Below are positions 26,918 to 35,143 of a stretch of 64,000 nt of DNA, piece by piece. The stretch is from Fibrobacterota bacterium (GTDB lineage Bacteria; Fibrobacterota; Chitinivibrionia; Chitinivibrionales; FEN-1185). The stretch lies in the NCBI GenBank assembly GCA_003165595.1, contig PLWQ01000028.1:117142-181141 (forward strand), in the 5' to 3' direction. Made by a program: the position numbers and the translations under genes. Every line of letters starts with the position of its first letter. Position 1 is the stretch's first letter. The notes under the pieces are model-generated. The model was not told where the DNA came from, did not search any database, and saw nothing but the letters and a program-made list of their open reading frames with translations.

Positions 26918-27860
26918 GGCGTTTCCCTCGTGTCGCGCCGCACGGCTTTTTTCCCGGTTGATGCCTGCATGCATATACATTGGCGTTGCGCTGTTTCCCA
27001 TTGAAGGCGCCCAAGGCCTTTCCTTAGGCTCGGCCATAACCCAAAATACAATAGCCGTATACGCCGATACCATGCTTGATTCGGTGATGTTCGCCGGGTT
27101 TACCGCGTCGCTCATTTCGCGCCTGGAGCACGAACTTTCCGGATCGGAATATGTTGTGCTGCCGGTTGTGCGGGGCGCAACGGGGCGTGCGTCGACCGAT
27201 TCGCTGCTCACGGTACTTATCGTGCGCGCGTTTGCATATCCACCCGGCCCGCCCATGCTTCGCGCCACCTTAATGCGTGCGTCCGCATGGGGCGCCTTTG
27301 CGCCCGACACCCAGTATCAACCGCTTGTCAATTTTGCGTGCGCCGTGACCGACACTGCCTCGGTCGCGCTTCTGGTTGCAAGAAAGATCGCCGAGAACCT
27401 GCGCGGCCGTTCATCGTGCCGCCTCCATATCAACAGCATTCCAACTCACGCCTTTGTGCGCAGCGCAACCGGGCTTAGCGGACAATGCCCGCTTGATTGG
27501 GATGTTGCATTCGGCATTGTCGATATGACCGCCAGCAGCAAAGGATATCTCGACAAAACGGTACGCCTCAAGCTGTCCGATACCCGGATTGCAGATACCG
27601 CCCTTGTGGTGCTCGACAGGCGCATGTTCTATCATTCCAGCGCATTCTATCCCGCAATTGGACTGGGTGTGCTCTCGGCTGCATTGTATGGCTGCGAATA
27701 TTACTATTATCAGAAATACAGGCGTCTTGACGCAAACGATTTGGCAAACAATCCCGGTTCATTCGGGAATACGTTCAACATTGCGCAGGGATGCGGATAC
27801 GGGGCAGGCATTGCACTTGGGCTTTCGGCGGCATTGTTCTGCGTGACGTTCTTTTGGTAA
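26916..27860 (+). CDS. Exported PEGA-like domain protein
   Basis: About 314 residues. The start is uncertain: ATG at 26916 (chosen), 26904 or 26961. The N-terminus has a signal-like segment (about 13-32). A middle domain is of unknown type. Residues about 165-240 resemble a PEGA domain (CRLHINSIPTHAFV, then a GYLDKTVRLKL strand), and two hydrophobic helices near the end (about 245-265 and 290-314) would anchor it in a membrane. Divergent from the beta-helix gene with no spacer. Confidence 0.6.
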   Translation: MAFPSCRAARLFSRLMPACIYIGVALFPIEGAQGLSLGSAITQNTIAVYADTMLDSVMFAGFTASLISRLEHELSGSEYVVLPVVRGATGRASTDSLLTVLIVRAFAYPPGPPMLRATLMRASAWGAFAPDTQYQPLVNFACAVTDTASVALLVARKIAENLRGRSSCRLHINSIPTHAFVRSATGLSGQCPLDWDVAFGIVDMTASSKGYLDKTVRLKLSDTRIADTALVVLDRRMFYHSSAFYPAIGLGVLSAALYGCEYYYYQKYRRLDANDLANNPGSFGNTFNIAQGCGYGAGIALGLSAALFCVTFFW

Positions 27861-27995
27861 TGCAAGAAGATGATTCACTACAAAGAACACAGAGAAAAGG
27901 CAGCGAAGCATTCCTGTGGCAAATCCATCCGGCACTTTGGCGGGTGAACCATGCGCCTAATTTTTCCCACTAAATAAGCGGGAAGAGGGACTGGC

Positions 27996-28559
27996 ATGAA
28001 AACAATAGTGGAGCCTTCGGCCGCCGTTCTTGACGCGTGCAAGAAAGGCGACAAAGCTGCCTTTAAGACGGTATTCGACATGTACAAAATGTACGCATAT
28101 AATCTTATCTACAAAATTACCGGGCCCTCTTCCGACCACGAAGACCTTCTCCAGGAAACCTTTTTCCAGATCTACCTTTCTCTCCGTGCGTTTGAAGGTG
28201 CTTCATCATTTACCACCTGGTTTCATCGCGTGGTGGTTCAGGTGTGCAGCGGGAATCTCCGGTACAAGCTGGCCGCAAAACGCAAACCTGAAGGAGGCAC
28301 GGTCAATTTCGATGACATGCAGGAGACCGTTTCGGACAAGCGGGAATCTCAGGAAAACAGGCTGGCGCTCAAGGAGCTGGTAGATAAGGGGCTTTCCACA
28401 CTTAACGATTCGCTCAGAATTCCGCTCGTGCTCAACATATACAGCGAAATGGATCTGGGAGAAATCGCGTCCGTTTTGAACATTCCGGAAGGGACGGTCA
28501 AGTCTCGGCTGTTTTCTGCCCGCAGGCAGATGAAAGAATTTATCCAGAACGCCGGTTGA
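27996..28559 (+). CDS. ECF-type RNA polymerase sigma factor
   Basis: 187-residue sigma factor. Region 2 lies at about 12-80 (EDLLQETFFQIYLSLRAFEG is region 2.2-2.3) and region 4 at about 125-182 (MDLGEIASVLNIPEGTVKSR). No region 3, as in ECF factors. The FecR-domain gene begins 16 bases later, so the two form a sigma/anti-sigma-like unit. A GAGGGAC site precedes the ATG. Confidence 0.92.
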   Translation: MKTIVEPSAAVLDACKKGDKAAFKTVFDMYKMYAYNLIYKITGPSSDHEDLLQETFFQIYLSLRAFEGASSFTTWFHRVVVQVCSGNLRYKLAAKRKPEGGTVNFDDMQETVSDKRESQENRLALKELVDKGLSTLNDSLRIPLVLNIYSEMDLGEIASVLNIPEGTVKSRLFSARRQMKEFIQNAG

Positions 28560-28575
28560 TGGCGGAGTAGCTATT

Positions 28576-30156
28576 ATGGATTCCACACACGACACAATGT
28601 CCCGGCTCGATCCGATCAAAAGGGATACGTATCCCCCAAGCGGGCTTCTCGACAACGTCGAGCAGTTGTTGTTTGATCGTATCCAGCGATTCGAACAGAA
28701 ACATCCTGTTGAATCCGGCGTGGAGTTCTGGGAAGCAGCCATCGCTCAGGACTTGCCTTTTTCCGCAGAAACCACGGAGATATTGCTTTTCGAGCGCATA
28801 TCCTCTCTGGACGGTGTTGACACGTGGGAACTGCAAGTCAAGAAGGAGACTGCAGACTTCGACTTCGATGCAGCGGAAAAACGGCTCGCTGCTTCATCAG
28901 CGGTTGCAAAGGCGCCCACGTATTCCTTCCCTGGTCTGTTCTTTACCTCGACTCTGTCATTATTTAAGAAGGGGAATTTTCGTTATACGGTTGCCTTGCT
29001 TGCAAGCCTGGCCCTGGCTGTTGGAGGATGGCAGCTTTGGCAAAACACTGCATCATCCCTTGCGACTACGGTAATTGCCCCGGGCGAAAAAGGCTTTGCT
29101 CTGTCGGCGACCAGGGGCCAGACTGTTCAATCACTCCCGGGCCAACGTCTGGTTCTCCAGAACTTCCGCGGCACGGTTGTTGCCGAAAACGGCGCGCGCA
29201 TAACGCTCAAGGAGATCCACCCCGACGTCACAAGCTACAGCCTTGCTTTTACAGAATCATCGTTTCCTCAACAGGCAAAGGCGATTTTCTCGGTTACAAA
29301 GAGGCTTGCCGGGCAGGAATTTTCGGTAATCACCAAAGACTATATCATCCACGTTGTCGGCACGGTGTTCACGGTAACGCCACAGGCGCACCAGCGCGTT
29401 GCCACGAAAGTGTTTGAGGGAACCGTTCGCGTCGAAGGTCGGAATTTTTCCGCTCTTGTTAACGCGGGCAGCGTCTTGTGTTTTGACGATCGCGCAGGCG
29501 CGTACGTTGTCACCGCCTCCGATACGGCGCACCAGGCAACGGAATCCCTTGAGGCCCGGCGCGATTCAGGTTCTATTCCGGCGCAATCCGGGCAACGCCG
29601 CATTGGAAAACCCATCATGCACAATGGGCAATCGCAAGACTCGCTGTTCGACAACGCGATGCGCCTGGAACAAATCGACTGGCAAAAAGCCATAGACGCC
29701 TACAATTTGGTGCTTGGCCGCCATGGTTCCTCTCCATTTTCGCGCGAAATTGCCCTTTTCTCAGTTGCACGTCTGCGGTTTGACCACGACACGTCTCTTG
29801 TTGACGTGCGAAAGGCCTTCGAAGCATACCTCAAGGTTTTTCCGCACGGCAATTTTGCCGGCGAATCCTATTTGCGGCTGACCGATCTTGCATATAAGAA
29901 TGATCCCAAGCAGGCGCTTGCGTGGTGCGAACGGTACCTTGCCGAGTTCCCTGCAACCCAGAACGCGGCAGCAGCTGAATACAAGGCTGGGCTCATCCTT
30001 TTGCAGCAGAACAGGCGCGAACAGGCCGCAACCATGCTCACCGAAGCCCTCAAGCATTCAACTTCCTGCCCGCCTGCCCAGATCGTCGCCATTCAGCGCG
30101 CGCTGGACAATGCAAAGAACGTCCATGCGGACAGTAATGGGAGAGCAAAAAAATGA
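28576..30156 (+). CDS. FecR-domain membrane protein with C-terminal TPR
   Basis: 526 residues. About 136 cytoplasmic N-terminal residues, a single membrane helix (about 137-157), a periplasmic FecR-like domain (about 160-300, with QEFSVITKDYIIHVVGTVFTV and a GTVRVE motif) and TPR-like helices at about 355-510. It likely holds the preceding ECF sigma factor inactive and responds to a periplasmic or TonB-linked signal. The N-terminus lacks the ZAS Cys/His motif seen in many anti-sigma factors. Two surface cellulases follow, separated by 460 bases. Confidence 0.85.
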   Translation: MDSTHDTMSRLDPIKRDTYPPSGLLDNVEQLLFDRIQRFEQKHPVESGVEFWEAAIAQDLPFSAETTEILLFERISSLDGVDTWELQVKKETADFDFDAAEKRLAASSAVAKAPTYSFPGLFFTSTLSLFKKGNFRYTVALLASLALAVGGWQLWQNTASSLATTVIAPGEKGFALSATRGQTVQSLPGQRLVLQNFRGTVVAENGARITLKEIHPDVTSYSLAFTESSFPQQAKAIFSVTKRLAGQEFSVITKDYIIHVVGTVFTVTPQAHQRVATKVFEGTVRVEGRNFSALVNAGSVLCFDDRAGAYVVTASDTAHQATESLEARRDSGSIPAQSGQRRIGKPIMHNGQSQDSLFDNAMRLEQIDWQKAIDAYNLVLGRHGSSPFSREIALFSVARLRFDHDTSLVDVRKAFEAYLKVFPHGNFAGESYLRLTDLAYKNDPKQALAWCERYLAEFPATQNAAAAEYKAGLILLQQNRREQAATMLTEALKHSTSCPPAQIVAIQRALDNAKNVHADSNGRAKK

Positions 30157-30311
30157 GTCCCGATCCTCGTAGGGGATGAGAGAAGGCCGAATCTATCGAA
30201 TCTGCCTCTCATGTGCCGGGAGTAGCACCCAACTCTTTGCATTTTCTTCGTCAATAACACATCGATTTCTGAACCACCCACTTTTCGTTTACCACTAACC
30301 GTTTGTGGTAA

Positions 30312-30542
30312 GTCCCGTTTGTTTTTCGAGCCAGGGATGCGAGTGTGCCAACAGGCACCGACCCGATCAATGCTGGGCTCCAAACGACATACGGAACAGA
30401 AGGCGTCTATAAAACCGTGCTTTGCCGCGACGCACGCGGCCTATGCGAATTGCCCGTTGATAACCTTGCCGCCGGGGCATACTTGGCGCAATCGTCGGAT
30501 GGGAATAATGGGCTGAGAAAAATGCTGGTTCCAGTACGATAA
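30312..30542 (+). pseudogene. Orphan C-terminal sorting-tail fragment
   Basis: Open frame of 76 codons preceded by an in-frame TAA. Its last ~45 residues (with VLCRDARGLCEL and AAGAYLAQSSDG, ending KMLVPVR) match the tail seen on the cellulases here: a strand, a G-x-Y strand, and a basic final strand. No start with a ribosome-binding site and no catalytic domain is attached. Likely the remains of a deleted surface enzyme. The rest of the gap (30157-30617) shows only a short TTACCAC/GTGGTAA hairpin near 30290-30310. Confidence 0.6.
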
Positions 30543-30617
30543 AACCTTGCCCTCTTCTCCCTCAGGGAAAGGGAGGCAGGGGTTGGCGGGTGAGGCGACA
30601 AACAGAAACGAGGATGT

Positions 30618-32825
30618 ATGAAGATCAGCCAATTTGCTTTTCTCGCGGCTGCCACTGTTTTCACAGTCAAACTTGAAGCCGCTTACAATTACGGCGAGGC
30701 CCTCCAGAAAGCCATTTATTTCTATGAAGGACAGCAGTCGGGGCCGCTTCCGGCCTGGAACCGGGTGCAATGGCGCGGACCAAGCTGTACGCATGATGGA
30801 TCGGATGTGGGCAAGGACCTTACTGGTGGCTGGCACGATGCCGGCGATCATGTGAAATTCAATTTTCCCATGGCGTTTTCGGTTACCATGCTATGCTGGG
30901 GCATTGTAGAAAATCGCGATGCTTATGAAAAAAGCGGCCAGCTTCCGTTTATTCTTAACACTCTCCGCTTTACCGCCGATTACCTGATACGCTGCCACAC
31001 CGCTCCGAACGAATTCTACGGCCAGGTTGGCGATGGCGGTCTCGATCATTCGTTCTGGGGACCCGCGGAATCCGTTGAGGCAAGAATGAATCGACCTTCG
31101 GCGAAGATAGACGCGGCTCATCCCGGCTCCGACCTTGCAGGCGAGGCGGCAGCAGCGTTGGCCGCGGCATCGATGGTGTTCAAAACAACCGATCCATTGT
31201 TTTCCGCAACCTGCCTCACGAACGCACAACAGCTCTACTCGTTCGCGGATCAATACCGAGGCAAGTACGACGCCTCAATTACGGCGGCCGGAGGGTACTA
31301 CAATTCGTGGAGCGGATACAGGGACGAGTTGGTGTGGGGCGCAACGTGGCTGTTTTTGGCGGGCGGCGACAGCGCGTACCTTGCCAAAGCGGAATCGTAT
31401 TACGACAGCCTCAATACCGAACCGCAGTCCACGACTCGTTCGTACAAATGGACCATCGCCTGGGACGACAAGAGTTATGGGTGCTACGTGCTGCTCGCCA
31501 AACTCACGGGCAAGCAGAAATACAAGGACGACGCCCAGCGCTGGCTCGATTACTGGACCGTTGGCGTAAACGGTCAGAAGATCACGTACACACCGGGCGG
31601 GCTGGCCTGGCTTGACACCTGGGGATCAAACCGGTATGCCTCGAACACCGCCTTCGTGGCGCTGGTCTATTCCGATTGGCTGGCGGTCGATTCGTTGAAA
31701 ACGCGCTACCACGATTTCGCCGTGAAACAAATCAATTACCTGCTCGGAACCAATCCACTGAATCGCTCTTTTGTCGTGGGATTCGGTAACAACCCGCCCT
31801 GCCACGAACATCATCGGACCGCTGAGGGATCATACCCCGGCGATGCTAGCGACACGATTGCCTGCCAGCATACCTTCTACGGCGCCCTGGTGGGAGGTCC
31901 GGACGCGAGCGACGGGTACACCGACCAGCGCAGCAATTATACCCAGAACGAACCGGCCTGCGATTACAACGCCGGTTTCACCGGCGCGCTTGCGCGCCTG
32001 TATAAGGAATACGGCGGCACGCCGCTTGCCGTTTTTCCACCCAACGACTCCGTATCGGAACAGTTCTACATTCTTGCAAATGTCAATGCTTCCGGCGACC
32101 GATTCACGGAAATCAAAGCAGTCTTGTGCAATAAAACAAACGAGCCTGCGCGCGTGTGCACCAAGCTTTCGTACCGATACTTTGTAGACCTGAGCGAAGC
32201 GATATCCGCGGGCATTTCGGTGGGCGACGTCACCGTGCAGACCAATTACCTTCAGGGCAAGGCGAAGATTTCCGCGCTCACTCCGTACAACGGGTCAAGC
32301 AGCATCTATTACCTCGAAGTGTCGTACGACGGCGATTCGTTGTATCCGGGCACGCAGGACTCCTACAAGCGCGAGGCGCAGTTCCGCATCTCGCTGCCGC
32401 AGAACGCGGCCGCGTCATCGTGGGACCCCACCAACGACTGGTCGTACAAAACCGTTGGCGCGTCGTCGCAGGCCGCAATGAAGGCCGTCAACATGCCGAT
32501 CTACGACAACGGCATGCAGATCTGGGGAGCGGAACCGAATAAACCCGCTGTGAATGCAGTCGTCACTCCGAACAGCGGTTTGACTGCAGGCAATCACCGT
32601 GTGACGATCCGGCAGCACGGCAAGTACCTGTATATTGCCGGCGCCGATCAGCGGGCAATTGCGGTGTCGCTGATCTCGGCAAGCGGCAAGACGATTGCTT
32701 CCAGGAACGCGGTTTGCGGGCGAGGACTGTCGCTTGAGCTCGTGAGCCTTGGAGTTTACATCTGCGTGGTTTCCGGCAGGAACAATGCAACGATTGCCTC
32801 GCAATCGATCGTGGTGCAAAAATGA
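30618..32825 (+). CDS. GH9 endoglucanase with CBM3 and sorting-type tail
   Basis: 735-residue secreted cellulase, signal peptide about 1-21. The GH9 domain (about 22-465) has the catalytic Asp motif WHDAGDH (about 71-78), the substrate histidine block HHRTAEGSYPG (about 397-407) and the acid motif NEPACDYNAGFTGAL (about 444-458). A family 3 carbohydrate-binding module follows (about 479-640), arranged as in processive GH9-CBM3c enzymes. The C-terminal tail (about 660-735) has SLISASGKTIAS and a GVYICVVS strand. It hydrolyses cellulose. ATG follows GAGGATGT. The GH5 gene starts 22 bases after, so they are likely cotranscribed. Confidence 0.95.
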   Translation: MKISQFAFLAAATVFTVKLEAAYNYGEALQKAIYFYEGQQSGPLPAWNRVQWRGPSCTHDGSDVGKDLTGGWHDAGDHVKFNFPMAFSVTMLCWGIVENRDAYEKSGQLPFILNTLRFTADYLIRCHTAPNEFYGQVGDGGLDHSFWGPAESVEARMNRPSAKIDAAHPGSDLAGEAAAALAAASMVFKTTDPLFSATCLTNAQQLYSFADQYRGKYDASITAAGGYYNSWSGYRDELVWGATWLFLAGGDSAYLAKAESYYDSLNTEPQSTTRSYKWTIAWDDKSYGCYVLLAKLTGKQKYKDDAQRWLDYWTVGVNGQKITYTPGGLAWLDTWGSNRYASNTAFVALVYSDWLAVDSLKTRYHDFAVKQINYLLGTNPLNRSFVVGFGNNPPCHEHHRTAEGSYPGDASDTIACQHTFYGALVGGPDASDGYTDQRSNYTQNEPACDYNAGFTGALARLYKEYGGTPLAVFPPNDSVSEQFYILANVNASGDRFTEIKAVLCNKTNEPARVCTKLSYRYFVDLSEAISAGISVGDVTVQTNYLQGKAKISALTPYNGSSSIYYLEVSYDGDSLYPGTQDSYKREAQFRISLPQNAAASSWDPTNDWSYKTVGASSQAAMKAVNMPIYDNGMQIWGAEPNKPAVNAVVTPNSGLTAGNHRVTIRQHGKYLYIAGADQRAIAVSLISASGKTIASRNAVCGRGLSLELVSLGVYICVVSGRNNATIASQSIVVQK

Positions 32826-32847
32826 TCTGCACCGCAGAGGACCTCGT

Positions 32848-34296
32848 ATGAACCGTTCCATTCTCCGGTTGCCGGCCATTGCGGCATTGCTGTTCTGTAC
32901 TGCATCCGCTCCGGTCATGGCCTTCAACCTGCATGTTGAAGGCTCGACGCTCATGAATGAAAACGGTACCTCCGTCCGTCTCACCGGCGTCAACTGGTTC
33001 GGGATGGAAACGTCGAACATGTGCCCGCACGGCCTCTGGGCGCGTGACTGGAAAGGCATGCTCATGCAGGTTAAGGACATGGGGTTCAACTGCATCCGGC
33101 TTCCCTGGTGCGATGCCATGCTGCGGACCGGCGCGACCGCAAACAGCGTCAATTTCTACGGCGTGGACCCGTACCGCAAAAACGCAACAACCGACATGAA
33201 CAAGGAACTGGCCGGCAAGAGTCCCCTTGAAATTATGGACATCATTGTTGACGGTTGCGCAGAACTCGGCATTGCGGTTGTGCTCGACAACCATTCCCGC
33301 GAGCCGGACAACTACATGAACGAGCAGGTTTGGTACACCGCCAAAACGTCCGAACAGCAATGGATTGCCGACTGGACGTTTCTGGCATCGCGGTACAAGA
33401 ATAGTGCGGCTATTGTCGGATGCGACCTTGATAACGAACCGCACGGCACCGCTTCTTCCGGCGGTTCCCAATGGGGCGGTTCCGACACGCTGTACGATTG
33501 GAAAAGTGCCGCACAGCGGTGCGGCAACGCCATTCTGGCGGCCAACCCGAACCTGCTGATTGTCGTTGAAGGCGTGCAGCAGGTTGGCGCCACGAGTTAC
33601 TGGTGGGGCGGAAACCTGCGCGGTGCACGCGATAACCCGGTAGTTTTGTCCGACAACAGCAAGCTGGTATATTCACCGCATGAGTACGGTCCGGAGGTGT
33701 TTGACCAGACATGGTTCGGCGATGCGACTTTCCCGGGTAATCTTCCTGTGGTTTGGGACAGCGCATTTGCTTTTATCAAGAACGGCAACAAGGGCCATCT
33801 CCTGCTCGGCGAGTTCGGCATACGGGACACGACATCCTACAATGGCAGGGAAATAGGGTGGTTTTCCACACTTCTGTCTACCCTCTGCAAATCCGTTTCA
33901 TGGACGTTCTGGTGCCTCAACCCGAATTCCGGCGACACGGGCGGGCTTCTTGGCGACGACTGGACGACCCCGGTGCAGTGGAAACTCGACATGCTCAGAC
34001 CCTGCATGGCGCCGTTTCTTGGAGCAACGCCGATCGTACAACAACAGCCGGTCCGCAAAGACGGTGTTCATACAAGAATCTCCATCGCGCATGGCTGCAT
34101 CATTTTTGACGGATGTGCCCTGCCTGAAAACTTTCTCGTTGTTTGCTCTGCTGACGGGAAAACGGTTTTGCGTAAACGGATCAGCGCGTCAAGCATTCCT
34201 TTGATCAGCCTGTCGCTTGCACCCGGAGTTTATATGGTTGCGATAAACAACGAAAAGGGGCAAGGCATGACACGGAAATTTCTTATCGCCCGGTAA
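32848..34296 (+). CDS. GH5 cellulase with sorting-type tail
   Basis: 482-residue secreted enzyme, signal peptide about 1-26. The barrel has GFNCIRLPWC, the acid/base E197 in DLDNEPHG and the nucleophile E322 in LLGEFGI; VYSPHEYGPEV and SWTFWCLNPNSGDTGG are also typical. The set resembles GH5 subfamily 1 endoglucanases (such as Acidothermus E1). The last ~85 residues form a tail with VVCSADGKTVL and LAPGVYMVAIN. It likely acts with the GH9 enzyme upstream on cellulose. Confidence 0.94.
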   Translation: MNRSILRLPAIAALLFCTASAPVMAFNLHVEGSTLMNENGTSVRLTGVNWFGMETSNMCPHGLWARDWKGMLMQVKDMGFNCIRLPWCDAMLRTGATANSVNFYGVDPYRKNATTDMNKELAGKSPLEIMDIIVDGCAELGIAVVLDNHSREPDNYMNEQVWYTAKTSEQQWIADWTFLASRYKNSAAIVGCDLDNEPHGTASSGGSQWGGSDTLYDWKSAAQRCGNAILAANPNLLIVVEGVQQVGATSYWWGGNLRGARDNPVVLSDNSKLVYSPHEYGPEVFDQTWFGDATFPGNLPVVWDSAFAFIKNGNKGHLLLGEFGIRDTTSYNGREIGWFSTLLSTLCKSVSWTFWCLNPNSGDTGGLLGDDWTTPVQWKLDMLRPCMAPFLGATPIVQQQPVRKDGVHTRISIAHGCIIFDGCALPENFLVVCSADGKTVLRKRISASSIPLISLSLAPGVYMVAINNEKGQGMTRKFLIAR

Positions 34297-34423
34297 CAAC
34301 CCCCCGCCGCAATTTTTTGCTCAATGATCACATTTCTTTGCCAAAGCTTCTGGGAATTGTTTATTATTACAAAGACTGAATCGTGAACTGCCGTTTTGAA
34401 AAACCCATTCATCGGAGCCTTGC

Positions 34424-35110
34424 ATGATCCGCAGCAAATCCGTGGCGAAATTGCGAAGAACATCGGCCCCACTCGATACGTCCTGCAACAAGGACTCTAT
34501 CGTCCTTCCCAAACCCACGGACTGGCATGGAAGATCCGTGTATGCTGCGCTCAAAGCCAGAAAGACCGTTCGTTCTATCCTTGACAAAAAGATATCTTTG
34601 CAAACGCTTTCCAATCTTCTCTGGGCCGCGTGCGGAACCAACCGGAAAGCCGGTCCTTTCGGCGGGGCGGGCATTACCGCGGCGTCGGCCAGCAATTCGC
34701 AGGAAATCGAAGTGTATGCGGCCACAGAAGACGGCGTTTACCTGTACGAATCCGGGGCACATCGTCTGGTCCTGGCTGCGAAAGGAGACCTGCGCCCCAT
34801 GGCAATCGGCCGGGGACAAAGGAGCTGGGGGTCAAAGGCGCCTGTACGCCTTGTGTATGTGGTGAATATCGGCAAATTCGATACGGCCGGTTACCAGGAA
34901 CCCGGTTTGTACGACCCGGAAACGCAGAAAGCCTACTATTATGTGGATGCGGGCATGATAGCGGAAAATGTGTACCTGTTCGCCGCTTCGCTGGGTCTGG
35001 CATCATGGTTCCACAATTGCGACAAGGCAACGGTTGCAAGGCACCTGAATTTACCTGCGACCAAGCGACCGTTGTTCGGGCAGACGATTGGGCACCCGGG
35101 AAAGGAATAG
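34424..35110 (+). CDS. SagB/nitroreductase-family FMN oxidoreductase
   Basis: 228 residues. The nitroreductase fold is shown by RKTVRSILDKKISLQTLSNLLWAA (N-terminal FMN-binding block, only partly quoted here), TAASASNSQEIEVYAAT and, near the end, DAGMIAENVYLFAASLGLAS, the conserved FMN helix. SagB-like enzymes oxidise peptide azolines, but no YcaO partner or precursor peptide lies nearby, so this is more likely a stand-alone FMN reductase. Cytoplasmic. Confidence 0.85.
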   Translation: MIRSKSVAKLRRTSAPLDTSCNKDSIVLPKPTDWHGRSVYAALKARKTVRSILDKKISLQTLSNLLWAACGTNRKAGPFGGAGITAASASNSQEIEVYAATEDGVYLYESGAHRLVLAAKGDLRPMAIGRGQRSWGSKAPVRLVYVVNIGKFDTAGYQEPGLYDPETQKAYYYVDAGMIAENVYLFAASLGLASWFHNCDKATVARHLNLPATKRPLFGQTIGHPGKE

Positions 35111-35143
35111 CGGGGGTACTTCGACCAGAGAGGATTCCTGAGC

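Noticed and set aside
34424..35110. Part of a thiazole/oxazole-modified peptide cluster (SagB)
   Set aside because: No YcaO, SagC or precursor peptide gene is nearby; only the FMN oxidoreductase is present.
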